Positions 1 through 11,620 of a stretch of DNA of 64,000 nt are shown here, in pieces; positions within the stretch are counted from its first letter, which is position 1; every line of letters begins with the position of its first letter. Below the pieces are notes generated by a model, which was not told the origin of the DNA, ran no database searches, and saw only the letters and a program-made list of their open reading frames with translations. The translations under genes were made by a program, and so were the position numbers. This stretch comes from Ditylenchus dipsaci (Eukaryota > Nematoda > Chromadorea > Rhabditida > Anguinidae): positions 5,508 to 69,507 of the forward strand of contig SADC01001235.1 of NCBI GenBank assembly GCA_004194705.1, read 5' to 3'.

Positions 1-130
1 TTTTACCATTGTCAAACCATCTTTAAATGCTCAAATTAGTGCATAAAACCAGTTTTGAAACCGAAAACGAAAAAAAAAATTTTGATCCAAGTCGACGATC
101 CCCTGATTTGTTGATGCATGGGACATCCAA
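1..130. repeat. Partial copy of family P inverted-repeat element
   Basis: The text 'gtcaaaccatctttaaatgc' followed by 'aaaaaattttgatccaagt' matches one arm of a palindromic element seen again at 1.0, 16.4, 49.8, 58.6, 62.2 and 63.5 kb. The outer motif of the family is CCAAGTGGTCGTCCACTTGG. The left arm lies outside the window. Confidence 0.6.
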
Positions 131-521
131 TAGTCAGATGAATTACAGGAAATGGTATAATAATACAAGCTGGGGTACTGCCAACTGAGTGCTACCATAT
201 AGGTGTTAATGTGTTCTTATTCTTAAACAGTCGAAGTCATATCAGAGTAATTATGAAAACTCGAAAACTCCTGGAAAACAGAATTTTACTACTAGACATC
301 TAGACCTCATCCTGAGTACCGATACCTGATCAGTGCCTTATACTACCACCTGAGTGCCGCTTTCTATGCACCACCACTTCCGTACTACCACTACAAAAGT
401 AGAAAAGTACTCCAGAACTAAGGTGTTGTAATGTCAAGGCGTGTTTAGCATTATAAAATCAGTTCAGGACGCGATACTAGATATTATATGATGATTTTAA
501 TTAATTTTAGCTGAATCCAAA
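131..521. other. No gene; degenerate CTGAGTACC-type repeat
   Basis: This stretch contains loosely repeated words such as 'ctgagtgctacc', 'ctgagtaccgatacc' and 'cctgagtgccg'. Similar degenerate text recurs near 16.2, 45.8, 48.6 and 60.8 kb. I see no coding sequence. Confidence 0.4.
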
Positions 522-614
522 ATGTCGAATTTTGGAGGTGGACACCTCTTAGAAAAGCTCCCAGGTGGTTTTCCTGATCCTTTAAAGTATTCTAGTCTGA
601 AAATTCCACTCGTG

Positions 615-745
615 CAAGTTATAATCGGCGCGAGTTGGGACCGGGCGCGAATCGCGCCGGTCCTAAGTCACAAATCCAACTCGCGCCGCGCGAGTTGGTT
701 ATGGGTGCAAGTTGGAGAGCGCGAGTTGGATTTTTTATTTTCGTG
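615..745. repeat. GC-rich GCGCGAGTTGG repeats
   Basis: Several copies of 'gcgcgagttgg' occur in both orientations, with a central 'gggcgcgaatcgcgcc' palindrome. Base composition is very unlike the AT-rich surroundings, as in other foldback elements of this window. A 132-codon open frame crosses it but looks like a by-product of the repeats. Confidence 0.55.
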
Positions 746-1019
746 CAGAATTTTTGGCGGATTGTTTGTTCAGGCAGTCAAATTAAAAAATGTTAAAATG
801 TATAATGTTGAGATGGTGCGTAGGCGTTTGGCCACTTTTGTGACAACGTCACGAAACGTCCGCAACGTCGCAAAAGTCGCCTTCGATAGTGGTAAATACC
901 ATTTTGTAAGGTATTTTTGAGTTTAGTAAAATCGAATTAAAAAAAATCAATTCTCCCAAAACTCAAAAAATATATAAAAAATAAGCAAGAGCTTTTAAGT
1001 ATACTCTCCTTTTTGTTCC

Positions 1020-1165
1020 CCTTTTCAGCCCTTGGTTAAGGCACCCTTTAAAACGGCATTCATCACTGTCAAACCATCTTCAGCATGCCTTCAGAAATAA
1101 CGTTATGGAACCCGAAAAAGTAAAAAGAATTTTGGTCCAAGTGGACGACCACTTGTTTTAATGGT
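1020..1165. repeat. Family P element, one arm
   Basis: The order 'gtcaaaccatcttcagcatgc', 'ttatggaacccgaaaaagt', 'attttggtccaagtggacga' matches the right arm of complete family P copies at 49.8, 62.2 and 63.5 kb. The opposite arm is missing. Confidence 0.6.
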
Positions 1166-1334
1166 CTGATGTGCATTTGGGTACTGCCGACGAACACTAC
1201 TATTAAGATACCACTAACTAGAAAACAAATAATAGTGAATAGTCATTTAGGGACGGGTGCCAGGTAGTTTATACTCATCCTGAAGCTTACTGGTCATTTA
1301 ATAATCAGCTTATGACTATTATTCAAGGGAAATA

Positions 1335-1385
1335 TTAAATGCTAATCACCAGGATTTGAACCTGTGATCTTAGGTTCAATATTCG
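1335..1385 (-). repeat. tRNA-like B-box, probable SINE fragment
   Basis: Read on the minus strand this contains a degenerate RNA polymerase III B-box (GGTTCAAATCC). Comparable text beside family P DNA occurs at 63.90-63.96 kb and 46.09-46.16 kb. No complete cloverleaf can be drawn, so it is not called a tRNA. Confidence 0.4.
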
Positions 1386-2099
1386 AAAAAGGCGCAAATT
1401 AAAAAAAATGTCACAAAAAATGCCAAGTCATTTGGTACTGCCGACTGAATTAGAGACATTATTTATGCGACCAAACAACAATTTTCTTTCGATTTTCTTT
1501 GATTTTGACTAGAAGAAATCGACACTTTTCTGTTGATGATCATAACTTTCTCAGACAAATCAAAAAGAGGAGTTGACCTACCAAATGTATCTAAGATTCA
1601 GGGCTTACATTGTAAAGCTGTTATTCATGCAAATGGTTATGTTACCTATACAAAATAAATGGTTGTTGATTGAACGGTAACTTTATCCGCGCTTTTTTTG
1701 AAACTTGATGCAAAATCGAAAAAAATTGAAAAGTAAAAACAAGTGTTAATATGTATTTTGTAGCCTTGAGTAGATGACATATTGGTACATATTGGTACAT
1801 CGGTTTTTTTTATCTCACAACACGGCTGTTTTATTTCCAGACGTTTTGTTGAGGAAACTGAAAAAAACGTGTCGAACGGAAACTTTTGTCCGCCACTGTA
1901 TGAATCAGGTTTAATTTGATTTTAACGATTTTCACGCAGTCCAGATACGAAAAGAGATATACCCTCTTCACAATGTAGCTAAGAAGTTACTTCACAACTC
2001 AACGTTAGTTTTTCCCACTTAGTACAGAACAATTTTCAAAATAATATAACATTTGCCCCAAAAATGCAACTTTTGCATGAAAAACCTATGCCAAAAACC
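1386..2099. other. No gene seen
   Basis: AT-rich sequence without a supportable reading frame. The segment 1440-1640 ('gcgaccaaacaacaattttctttc', 'ctaagattcagggcttaca') recurs diverged at 50.94-51.12 kb, so it is dispersed repeat. Confidence 0.4.
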
Positions 2100-2348
2100 T
2101 ACCGTATTCTCTCTATTAGTTCCACATGTGGATATTTTTCAATCGTCCGAAAATCGGAAAAATTTGGGGTCGACCTCGAGATTTTTGGTGAAAATTTAAA
2201 ATCTAAAGAGCGGAATCAGTAGAGCTCGTGGGAGAAGATAATGCAATGAACAGCTTTGCTAAATTTTTTCTCTGAGCTGAGATACAGGTCCTCAAAGTTG
2301 GGGTGTGGGTTTAATAGAGAGTGTGGAACTAATAGAGAGAATACGGTA
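2100..2348. mobile_element. Family Q palindromic element with TA ends
   Basis: Inverted ends are 'accgtattctctctattag' at the left and 'ctaatagagagaatacggt' at the right, with TA at both outer edges. The interior ('ggtcgacctcgagattttt', 'agagctcgtggga') is shared with copies at 34.5, 39.4 and 43.9 kb. No coding capacity. TA flanks suggest a Tc1/mariner-superfamily non-autonomous element. Confidence 0.8.
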
Positions 2349-3164
2349 TTTCTTATTTATGACCTTGAAGCTTAAAATTATACTCATCGCTGAAGAATTT
2401 CTAAATTAAGCAATAAAATAGCTCAAAATGTAGCCAAAAAGTGACTACAACTTAACTTTGAGTTATCTTCGGGTTGGTATTAAAATTCTGAGAATAACTG
2501 ATCAATCAAAAAACTTTCACTTGCAAACATAGTCCAAATACCAGAGATGAAAAAAGTTTGAGTTTTTAACTAAAAAGGTGAAAAAAGAACATAAAATAAG
2601 ATACCAAAACGTAGAAGGCACTTTGTGAAATATCAATCAGGGAACCTATTCCACGAACATGTTGTCGCATGCTGATAGTCATAGTTTAAAAAAACTCTAA
2701 AAAGTGTTTGCAGCCATATGATTTAAAAGCGGTTTTTTGCAATTTTGAACCACATTTTGTTCTCTCGATCTCTGACACCAAATTTTTTTAGGCTTATTGT
2801 GTAGAGGAGGTTGTTTTAGGCAGGGTTTACGGGATCAAGTGTCGGAAAATGCAACTATCAGGGGTCACTTGTAAGCATAAACTGAATAAAACTCACTATC
2901 TTTTTGTTTTTGTTTATTTTTGCAACAATTTCAACATAATGTATATCATGATATGCCATTCGACGCGGAAGGAAAGCACTATCATGCTACATAAAAAATT
3001 ATCTCAAATAGTCGTAAAAATAGAGAAAAAAATAGTTTTTTCGTAAAAAAGGCATTTTCGGAGGTGAAACATTTGGCATATTTTGTCGACTTTTACCATT
3101 AGATCACCCTTTTGAAAAATTTGGAATACTGTCTCAGAAGCCCTCTTAATCTTACGTTATTATA
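2349..3164. other. No gene seen
   Basis: AT-rich sequence with only short chance frames; no splice-consistent coding exon or repeat boundary was found. Confidence 0.35.
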
Positions 3165-3325
3165 AATTCACGGAGAATTTTTTATTTTCCCCCAATATAA
3201 TTTTCTGGATATTTCTGTTTTTGACAATAAAATGGGCATAACTCTGCATACAAATCAATTCTAGCTAAATGGTCGATAAAAATAAAGAGCGAAATCTCGC
3301 GATTATTTTGACACAAATAAAGAGC
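3165..3325. repeat. Arm of a 160-bp inverted duplication
   Basis: This block, from 'ttataaattcacggagaat' to 'gcgaaatctcgcgattatt', is repeated in reverse complement at about 5130-5295. The copies are close to identical apart from small indels. They enclose the nested element at 4.25-5.14 kb. Confidence 0.7.
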
Positions 3326-3339
3326 TATACTATATAGAA

Positions 3340-3960
3340 TCCAGTGTGCGCATCTCACCCCGAGCAACCAAGCCCCCTGCGCCCGAAGGGGGCGAGGGGC
3401 TTGAAAAATTTTTTTAATTCAAATTTTTAAAGAGATTAAGAACTGTATTGGGGAGAGGAAGGAATAAAAGGAGTCCCTTTGATGGCAAAAATGGGATATT
3501 GCTATATTTTGGCTGTCTTATCATGTTTTCAAACGTGGCCGTGGCAAGAAAAAGCCCCTATTAAGGCATGTAATCAAAATTTGAAAAAGTATATTTGGGT
3601 AAAAAAGGACATTTTTGATCATTATTGAAGAAAAAAGGTCATTTTATCCAGTGCTCATTGCTATTTTGAGCGAAAAAAAAAGATTTTGACTAAAAACTTT
3701 AAAAATAAAAAGCTTCTGGGTCCCACAAAAAGACAAATCTTTTTAAAAAGCACATATACGAGCCCTGCCCTATATGCATTTTTTCATCAAGAGTACTTCT
3801 CGGAATCATGTCTAAGGTAAGTGAGTCTCTAACTCAAGCCCGAAGAGAGCTTGGAGTTGAGATGCGCACACCCACATACCTTAGACACAAATCACTCGAA
3901 AGTGACTCTGGATGCATCAAAAACATGCATACCAGAGTTTGCATACCAGAGAAATAGTCC
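3340..3960. repeat. Composite repeat: family G hairpin plus hAT-like fragment
   Basis: It holds the hairpin-forming text 'ccccctgcgcccgaaggggg', a hAT-like fragment with 'aatctttttaaaaag' and 'gagccctgcc', and 'aatcatgtctaaggtaagtg'. Nearly the same order occurs in reverse complement at 9.43-10.08 kb, so both descend from one composite unit. Confidence 0.6.
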
Positions 3961-4253
3961 ATAATTCCCTTTTAATAATTTTGGCATGAAAGTGGCCCCT
4001 TTTATTCCCTTCCCCTCCCAATACAGCGCTAAATCCCTTTTAAATGTTTTCGCGGGAATTCAAAAAAAATTTTTTTTTGAATTTCCTAAATTTTTTACCT
4101 TAGGTACCAAGGGAAATCGAAAAAAAAATTTTCGATTTTTCGGAAACCAAAGTGTTTCCGTGCCTTTTCAGAGCACGAGAATCAAAATGGGACGGTCCCT
4201 TTCCCTTCAGGAAAAGTAAATTTTTGCTAGCTGGGGGGGGGGGTGGATTCATA

Positions 4254-5137
4254 GTGTTACCAAATAAGAAATAGTTTATTATAAAATTAAGACAAATTAT
4301 GTAAAATCAGTATATAAGTGTAAGGCAACTTTACTACAACTTCGTACTCTCTAGTAAAAACCTCAATTATAACACTGGATTCGGGGTTTAGGACATTTTT
4401 CCGTTGGACATTTTCCGTCGAAATTTTTCCGTGGTCATTATTGGCTGTAATTTTTTTTCGTGATTAAAAAAAAACGAATTCTGTTAGTACCGTTTTGTAG
4501 CTAAGATTCAGGGCTTCAAATGAGCTATAACAATCAACGTTCAATTGCAAAATTTTGGATAAAAATGCCCAGTCTGACACTGAGTCTCCAATTTCGACGG
4601 AAAAATGTCCAACTCCTTTTTGTTATTATTTTTTATCCAAAATTTTGCAATCAGACATTGATTGTTAATAGCTCATTTGAAGCCCTGAATCTTAGCTACA
4701 AACCGTACTAACAGAATCATTTTCTTGATCAAGAAAAAAAAGTACAGCCAAAAATGACCGCCGAACGCTTTTGACGGAAAAATGTCCAACGGAAAAATGT
4801 CCGATCCCCTGGATTCGTGTTCAGCGTGGTCGATTTGCATATAAAACCATTCTTAAAATAAAAAGTAACAGTGAAATTTTCAATTATTCTCGAGACAAAA
4901 TATATTCAAGTTTGAAATTCAAATATTTATTGTCTTGAGCGGAAAACTAAATTTGACAAGGACTTTCCAATTTTAAGAGCATTTTCATATGCAAATCGAC
5001 ACGCTGAACTTGAATCCGGTGTTATAATTGAGGTTTTTACTAGAGAGTACGAAGTTGTAGTAAAGTTGCCTTACAACTTATATACTGATTTTACATAATT
5101 TGTCCTAATTTTATAATAAACTATTTTTTATTAGTGT
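4254..5137. repeat. Palindromic element interrupted by a second element
   Basis: The left arm (4254-4385, containing 'ctctctagtaaaaacctc') and right arm (about 5010-5137, containing 'gaggtttttactagagag') are near-perfect reverse complements over about 125 bp. The element at 4384-4808 is inserted close to the inner end of the left arm. Confidence 0.7.
4384..4808. mobile_element. MULE-like foldback element, GGACATTTTTCCG repeats
   Basis: The ends read GGGTTTAGGACATTTTTCC and, in reverse complement, GGGATCGGACATTTTTCC. 'GGACATTTTTCCGT' is repeated in tandem inside each end. Both sides carry the 9-bp direct repeat CTGGATTCG (4375-4383 and 4809-4817). The interior is a second palindrome centred near 4.6 kb ('tagctaagattcagggctt' in both orientations). 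No coding capacity; its size and 9-bp duplication fit a non-autonomous MULE. Confidence 0.8.
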
Positions 5138-5295
5138 CAAAATAATCGCGAGATTTCGCTCTTTCATTTTTATTCGACCATTTAGCTAGAATTGATTTTA
5201 TGCAGAGTTATGCCCATTTTATTGTCAAAAACAAGAATATCCAGAAAATGTATATTGAGGGAAATAAAAAATTCTCCGTGAATTTATAATCTCTC

Positions 5296-6740
5296 TGTGG
5301 CAAGTTTGGGCGCAAAAGATAGCTCTGATCTGGCTCACCATTTAAAGATGTTATTTGCTTTGTTGGAATAGGAATATAGGAGAAAGCACCTGAAAGAAGC
5401 TGAAAATTCAATCATCTGGAAGGTCACGTCACATTTTCGACAATTTTAAATTGCTCGGATTCTCAAAAATTGCAATCAGAAGTGCAAAAACAAATTGCAC
5501 CATCGTGTTCAGCGTGAAATTCTGAGTCAGAATCGACAGAAATCACAACCAACCTTCTTGTGTTAATGAGAATTCGGTATGTAAGAAAACATTCAAATTG
5601 TTCAAAATTTTTGCCTGCGGCGCAGATCTTCGTTTATTGTTTCAAATGCGCAATTATTTTTGGTATAGAGTCAATTCTGAATTTAACATCACCGCCAGGA
5701 CCGCTCACAAGGTGACGCTGAATCGAGGGTTTACTTTGACTAAACTTTAGGGACCCAGACACCAAAAGACCAAAACCACAGTAGGACCAAGTCAGTCGAA
5801 TTTTTTTTCTTTCGAAATGTCCTTTTCACACTTTTCTGGCCGTTTTTTATCGGTTTAGGGCATATAAATATTGGACTACCTCAATAGTGTACTCTTGCCC
5901 TTTATCCTATACCTTCCCTTGCCTTTTTCAATGCAATTTGAGGATTCAGTCTTTTGATATGATTTTTCGATATGAGTTCGACAGAATCAAGCGACAGTAA
6001 AGGAAGCCTGCCAGACATCGCACCAATCATGTCTATGCCGTATTGCAAAAATCTTGAAGTTGGATACTTTTGTTTGGTTTTGTTTGCTTGAAAATTTATC
6101 TTTTGTTGTAGAATAGAATTTTTTGAAAAGTCTACTTATTTTTTGGTTCAAAATCTTATTTTACTTCCTTTTGAAAAGTGATATGAATTTGAGTATTGAA
6201 GTTCAGTACAAGGTTCAAATCCAATTGATATCAGTAAAATGTTTGTGCTTAATCTTTTGGGGTTCATCTGGCTTAAGGAACCAGCTTTGTGATCAGAAGC
6301 CTCACAATACCGTTACGGATAGTCATATATGTCTATGTCTATGCCTTTCCGATATGTCAGGCCTATTGATATGTCTATCGGTTAAATATTTGAGACTAAT
6401 TTTAGATGAAAAAACCCGTTTTTTAGTTTTTTAATCTTAGGTTCGGTGCGGTTAACCAAACATTTTTGGTTCACGTCGGCTTCGTAATTAACCGCATCTC
6501 ATTACCGAACCATTCCAACTACACCTAACCACATACATACTCGACATACTTATGATTCCCGCTTTATCGGTAGCAGCTGAGGGACTATTCTCCATTTCGA
6601 ACAATGCACGCTGAGTGCAGAATGCTGTGCATTGAAGAAGCCTCATTGAAAGCTCGTTAAATAATAAGTTATGACGAAAAAATATTAATAATTACGATGC
6701 CATTATTGTATGCTACTGTTTTATTATTTAAACAAAACAT
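5296..6740. other. No gene seen
   Basis: AT-rich sequence with short chance frames only. A few words ('ctgtggttttggtc'-type at 5760-5790) recur at 39.6 kb. No splice-consistent exon was found. Confidence 0.3.
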
Positions 6741-6744
6741 TTTA

Positions 6745-6835
6745 TGTTATGGACGGCGGACGCCGGCTATGAAGTAGCCGGCCGGCGAAATTTCGGACGC
6801 CGCTTTCAAAAGACGGGACGGGACGCCGTCCAAAT
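6745..6835. repeat. GC-rich short palindrome GGACGGCGGACG
   Basis: It begins 'ggacggcggacgccggc' and ends 'gggacgggacgccgtcc', giving GC-rich inverted ends around a 'gtagccggccggcg' core. Probably another short non-autonomous element. No target duplication is visible. Confidence 0.5.
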
Positions 6836-6858
6836 TTGGAATTTGTCCCCACTATAAC

Positions 6859-8042
6859 TGAGAGTGGGAGTAAGGCGGTGTTCACAATGCACCTCCCTCT
6901 CAGGTGTTCACAATGCTTTTTTTTCCTTTTGCGTGAAATTAATTAACTTGTTTGATTATTTTTTAAATTCGTCATAATATCATAGATTGCGACCAGATAT
7001 TGTGAAAAACAAATTATATTAGAATTTTTAATATGCAAAAAAGCTGAAGTTGTTCATGACATCAAGCGTCTCCTTCTCTTTTAGACTAGGTGGAGGACGA
7101 AGATATGAAAGACGGAGACACCATGACGATTCTCTAGGATAAAGAGCTCACGCAATCATCACAGCCAGCTGTATCCAGCGTACGAAATTTCCCTTTACCT
7201 TCACACAGATAGTGTCGAGAACGCTATTTAAGACGCTTCGAAAACTGTGAACAACACGACTTGTTGAATTTTTCCCCATTATCTCAGTCAGTTTATCGAA
7301 TTCAAGCATTGGAAAGGATAGCAGCTTTACTCTCTTAGAGTTCAAAGAAGATATACCGTATTCACTCTATAACTCCCCACCCTCTAATAAACCTTCACCC
7401 TACGGACCCCATATCCCAGCCTAAAGCAAACATTTCGCAAATCTGTTTTCGGCGTTTCCTAATTACTACGAGATTACCTAACTCCAGTTTTCAAACTGTG
7501 GTGAGCACCAAAAATCTCAAATCGACCATAAAATTTTCCGATTTTCGGGCGTTGAAAAATAACTCCTCATGGGGAGTTAATAGATGAATATGGTAAGTAT
7601 AATTTTGGACAACTATGAATCGGGGCTCGGATTAGGAAATAAATTTAAAAAATGTTTATAATGCCATGAAACCTCTACTAATAGTCCTGTGTCTATTTGT
7701 ATCCTCGGGAATAGCTAGAGAAAGACGAATGCACACGACTTCTTAATAGCTTTATTCGGACACAAACTAATCCTGAACACAGACGTTCAGACTTATATAC
7801 TAAAAGATAACATATCACTGCAAGACAACAGGTAATACAAATCACACTATACAACACTATTATAGAAATTTTACATTATAACTATCCAACAAGCAATCTT
7901 TTGTTGTAATTTATAATATTATGAACAATTCAAAAAATAAAATATTAAAATGATAAGTTAATGCAAAATAGGAAAATGCATTGTGAACACCTGAGAGTGC
8001 GAGTTGAGGGTGTTCACAATGACAACTTACTCTCACTCTACG
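6859..8042. repeat. Long palindromic element (GAGAGTGGGAGTAAG ends) containing family Q
   Basis: The left end 'gagagtgggagtaaggcgg' with 'ggtgttcacaatgc' is mirrored near 7980-8042 by 'gcattgtgaacacc' and 'acttactctcactc'. A family Q copy lies inside at 7354-7595. No transposase is visible. Confidence 0.55.
7354..7595. mobile_element. Family Q palindromic element with TA ends
   Basis: The left end 'taccgtattcactctat' and right end 'atagatgaatatggta' are diverged inverted repeats with TA at the borders. The interior shares 'accaaaaatctcaaatcgacc' in reverse orientation with the 2.1-kb copy. Confidence 0.65.
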
Positions 8043-8648
8043 TATGTGAACAGGCCATTACTTAAACGCCTTTACGCCCAAAAAAGTATAAAAAAGTAAA
8101 GATCACACCCAAAGAGATGTCGAACTAGCAACCTATAAATGTGGCTTAATTTAAATAAAAAAGATTTCCATGAGGACCAGATACGGAAAGGAAATACACC
8201 TCTCCCCTTTCAGTTGTTGAAAACATCGATTCAGCGCTTTCTCGAAGACGAGTGTCAATTTGAAGCCTTTAAGCCATAGTTTAAATTTACGAAAACAGTA
8301 CAAAACTGGCGCCTGGAGAGCACCGCATTTTACTTGGCGCCGAGCCTGTGCCTGTGGCTACACGACATTGGTTATAATAAATACATTAAATAAGTGCAAT
8401 AAGTAGCATCTGTCACCTAAATCAAGGCAAATTATTTTTTTTATGTAAAGGCGCCTGTAATGCGTCCATCCACCTCAAGAAATATAGCCACAAATTCATA
8501 TTGGAAAATAACTTTATTGAGGTATGGAGCGGTACAAAAATACAAAAATCATGTTCAACAATTTTTAATCAGATTAATCAGCCAAGAACTATAATCCTGA
8601 GGTTTCGTACATATGTCGTATACTTATAACCTCTTTGAATACCGGACG

Positions 8649-8785
8649 CAGGGTTTCGAATAATGACAGTGACAGTGACATCACTGACATGTCACTATAA
8701 GTGTCACTGTCATTGTGACAATGACAGTGACACTTACAGTGACATGTCAGTGATGTCACTGTCACTGTCATTATTGGAAACCCTG
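8649..8785. mobile_element. Short hAT-like palindrome of GTGACA repeats
   Basis: The element starts CAGGGTTTCGAATAATGACA and ends with its near reverse complement. Between them GTGACA/TGTCAC words form an almost perfect 137-bp hairpin. CAGGG ends suggest the hAT superfamily, but no 8-bp target duplication is recognisable. Two short frames here in opposite directions encode near-identical peptides because the DNA is palindromic. Confidence 0.65.
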
Positions 8786-8799
8786 CCCCACGGGGATAA

Positions 8800-8921
8800 A
8801 TTTTCAACCCCTGAAAAATTCGAAATTGTAAATGAAAAATGGCCTTTACTCTAAAATCCTAGTCAAAAAAATGAGGAGTGGGGATTATGAGAGGGTGGGG
8901 ATTAATAGAGGTCATACGGTA
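8800..8921. repeat. Family Q, right half only
   Basis: 'ggattaatagaggtcatacggta' is the right terminus of family Q. The corresponding left end is absent; the element abuts the short hAT-like palindrome upstream. Confidence 0.55.
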
Positions 8922-8923
8922 TG

Positions 8924-9253
8924 TCAACATTTACCACCCATCAAACATTTCGGGAAAAACGTTTTGGCACCTGGAGTTCCAATTAAATTCCGTGCAAATT
9001 CATGAAAGATGGCCCATGGATGCTGTGGTTCATCCTCCCAGCTCTCGTGTCCAAAATAGAAGTGGCGGATGCGAGGATCACTGTATGAAGCTGGTGAAGT
9101 GCCTTTTCCATAAATCTCATCTAATGTTTCGTACAATTTGGCAAATGATGATTGTTTTTGCAGTAAACAGGCGATCCAGTTTAGAGCCTGAGAAAACAAG
9201 ACACTTTGGCCGAAGTGCACAATGCGAACATCTCCCGGAATCGCGTTTAAACC
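8924..9253 (-). pseudogene. Unrecognised coding remnant (SGLNAIPGDVRIVHF...)
   Basis: On the minus strand an open frame of about 108 codons has strongly protein-like composition. It begins near 'SGLNAIPGDVRIVHFGQS', contains the aromatic-rich segment 'IRHFYFGHESWEDE', and ends 'FHEFARNLIGTPG' followed by a stop at the border of the family Q fragment. The first codons recur on the plus strand at about 10,575-10,640 ('SGLNAIPEK'), so the source gene or repeat exists in at least two copies. I do not recognise the family. There is no start codon with context and no partner exon nearby, so it is treated as a fragment. The opposite-strand frame over the same bases lacks these features. Confidence 0.5.
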
Positions 9254-9429
9254 ACTCCCAAAGCAAAAAAAACATGCTTATAACAGAGAAAAGAGGTTTT
9301 TAGATTAGGAAAGCATTTTTGAAAATATTTTTTTTAACCCTCAGTGGGGTATCATGTTTTATCTGGTCAGAAATTCAAAATTTGAATTGCCGCCTTTGAC
9401 TTTTAACTGGAATAAGGCTGTATTGGGAG

Positions 9430-10080
9430 GGGAAGGGAATAAAGACGGTCACTAATCGTAGAAGGACCATTAACAAGACGATGTTGAACATAGTTTTGTT
9501 AACTGGGGCCTAGCGCATAAAGAAACTATGGTATGCATGCTTTTTGATGCATCCAGAGTCACTTTCGAGTGATTTGTGTCTAAGGTATGGGTGTGCGCAT
9601 CTCAACTCCAAGCTCTCTTCGGGCTTGGAGTTAGAGACTCACTTACCTTAGACATGATTCCGAGAAGTACTCTTGATGAAAAATGCATATAGGGCAGGCT
9701 CGTATATGTGCTTTTTAAAAAGATTTGTCTTTTGTGGGACCCAGAAGCTTTTTTATTTTTAAAGTTTTTAGTCAAATCTTTTTTTCGCTCCAAAATAGCA
9801 ATGAGCACTGGATAAAATGACCTTTTTCTTCAATAATGATCAAAATGTCCTTTTTACCCAAATATACTTTTTTCAAAATTTTTGAGTTACATGCCCTTAT
9901 ATAGGGGCTTTTCTTGCCACGGCCCACGTTTGAAAACATGATAAGACAGCCAAAATATAGCAATATCCCATTTTTTGCCATCAAAGGACTTCCTTTTATT
10001 CCCTTCCTCACCCAATACAGCCCTAAATCTCTTAAAGAATTTTTGCTTTAATTTGAAATATTTTTTAATTTTTGGCAAAG
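9430..10080. repeat. Composite repeat, inverted copy of 3.34-3.96 kb
   Basis: In reverse complement it repeats the 3.4-3.96 kb block: 'cttaccttagacatgattcc', 'aaaaagatttgtcttttgtgg', 'tatattgggtgag'-type ends. The short open frames it contains are mirrored in the other copy and are not taken as genes. Confidence 0.6.
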
Positions 10081-10339
10081 TGCGCCCTTCTTTTTAAAAC
10101 CCCTTTGTGAACCCTTTTTTTTAATTAAAAATTTATTAATTTCCTAATTTTTTTTGAAATCGCAGGTAGCCCTGCGCTTCTAGTTTCTTACGATATCAAT
10201 CAATTCACCGATTTCGTCTTAAAAACTCATGTCAGATTTGTTAGAGATGACACAGTGCTCAAGTGAAAATGGAACCACGATTTTGATAAAAAGCGTATGG
10301 TTCAACATCGGTCTTTAGCCTTATCAGGATTTTTCTTTT

Positions 10340-10645
10340 CACAGTTTTGAATAATGGTGCCCACCGCGTAAATAACTCTGGTATGCATGCTTTTTTATGC
10401 ATCTTGTGTCTGAGGTTTTTAGGTGTGCGTATCTCAACTCCAAGCAATCCAAACTCTCAAGCTCTCTGCGCCCCCTTCAAGCTTGGAGTTAGAGTTGCGC
10501 GCCTGTGGGTCCATTTTTTTAAAGTGCTATCCCAATCTGAAAAACTCTTTTTCTATCGTCCGAAGCATGTTCTATTGCCCTAGAAGTGGTTTAAACGCGA
10601 TTCCGGAGAAGATCACATTGTGCACTCCGGCCTTTACTCTTGACT
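10340..10645. repeat. Family G fragment plus short coding relic
   Basis: 'gtgcccaccgcgtaaataactctggtatgcatgc' marks a family G end, followed by 'gcgtatctcaactccaagc'. From about 10,575 the plus strand repeats the 'SGLNAIPEK' codons of the 9.2-kb remnant and then stops after 'AFTLD'. Confidence 0.45.
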
Positions 10646-11264
10646 AACACTTACTAACAGATGTTAAATTAAACGTATCCCCGAAATTAAAAAAGGGCGT
10701 TTGGGTGAAAAAGTCATTTCGGCCATTTTTAAATTAAAAAGATCATTTTATCAAATGCATATTGCTATTTTAAAGGGCTATAGTTTTTTTGGCGCAAATT
10801 GACTTTTTTGGGCCCAAATTTTTCTTTTGCCTGTTTCTCTCCAAAACTTTTATAGTTTTTTAAAGATTAGGATTTGGAATTTGAATTTGGATTTTAACAT
10901 AATTTTTAAAAAATATTCATACCATCATGTAGCCCTGAAAGTGAGCTTTCTAATGAGCTATAACAATCAACTGTATAATTCAAAAATAAAAAGGTGTACG
11001 TACCAGAAGATTCAAATTTCGAATACGTAAATCTCTCAATTTTTTATATTTTACAATCTTAATTTCTAGTTCATCAGAAAGCTGAGATCCGGGGCTACAT
11101 GATAATGTAAAAATTTAGAAAAAGTTATATTAATAAAAAGTCAACAATCAAATTTAAAATTAAACGTGAGATTTTAGATTAAAAGCGGGATGTTTTATAC
11201 CCATCCAAAACACACTTTAGTCCCTCAAGGTAAAATATGTTATATTAAGATACCCTACCACGAA
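10646..11264. other. No gene; degenerate palindrome
   Basis: The segments around 10,915-10,985 ('catgtagccctgaaagtgagc', 'ataacaatcaact') and 11,070-11,105 ('gctgagatccggggctacatgat') are degenerate mirror images, another foldback remnant. No coding sequence. Confidence 0.4.
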
Positions 11265-11620
11265 TTTGGTCACTGGAGCTAGGCAAAAAGGGTCTCCATA
11301 TGCATTTTTAATCAAGAGTCTTACTCGGAATCATGACTGTGGTGAGTAAGTGCTTACACCCACATACCTTAGACACAAATCACTCGAAAGTGACTCTGGA
11401 TGCATAAAAACAATACCCATACCAGAGTTTCTTTATGCGGTAGGCCTAACTGAGAAAAAAAACCTTTTTAGTTTTTTCAGCTTGAAGGACCAAGGTAATT
11501 GGTCAATTAAGGTTTTGGTTTTATGATTCCGGCATGATTCCGAGCAAAACTCATGATCGAAAATTCATATTTAGACTTTTTGCGCTCAACTTCAGTGACC
11601 AAACGAGGTATAACAGCCTT
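11265..11620. repeat. Family G element
   Basis: Bounded by 'ggtcactggagctaggcaaaaag' at the left and 'ttcagtgaccaaacgagg' at the right, with 'acctttagacacaaatcactcgaaagt'-like and 'atgcataaaaacaat' text between. The same order occurs at 27.06-27.33 kb and in part at 41.64-41.76 kb. Confidence 0.6.

Noticed and set aside
522..920. 132-codon open frame
   Set aside because: It runs through a GC-rich palindromic repeat; composition follows the repeat, and there is no splice context or domain.
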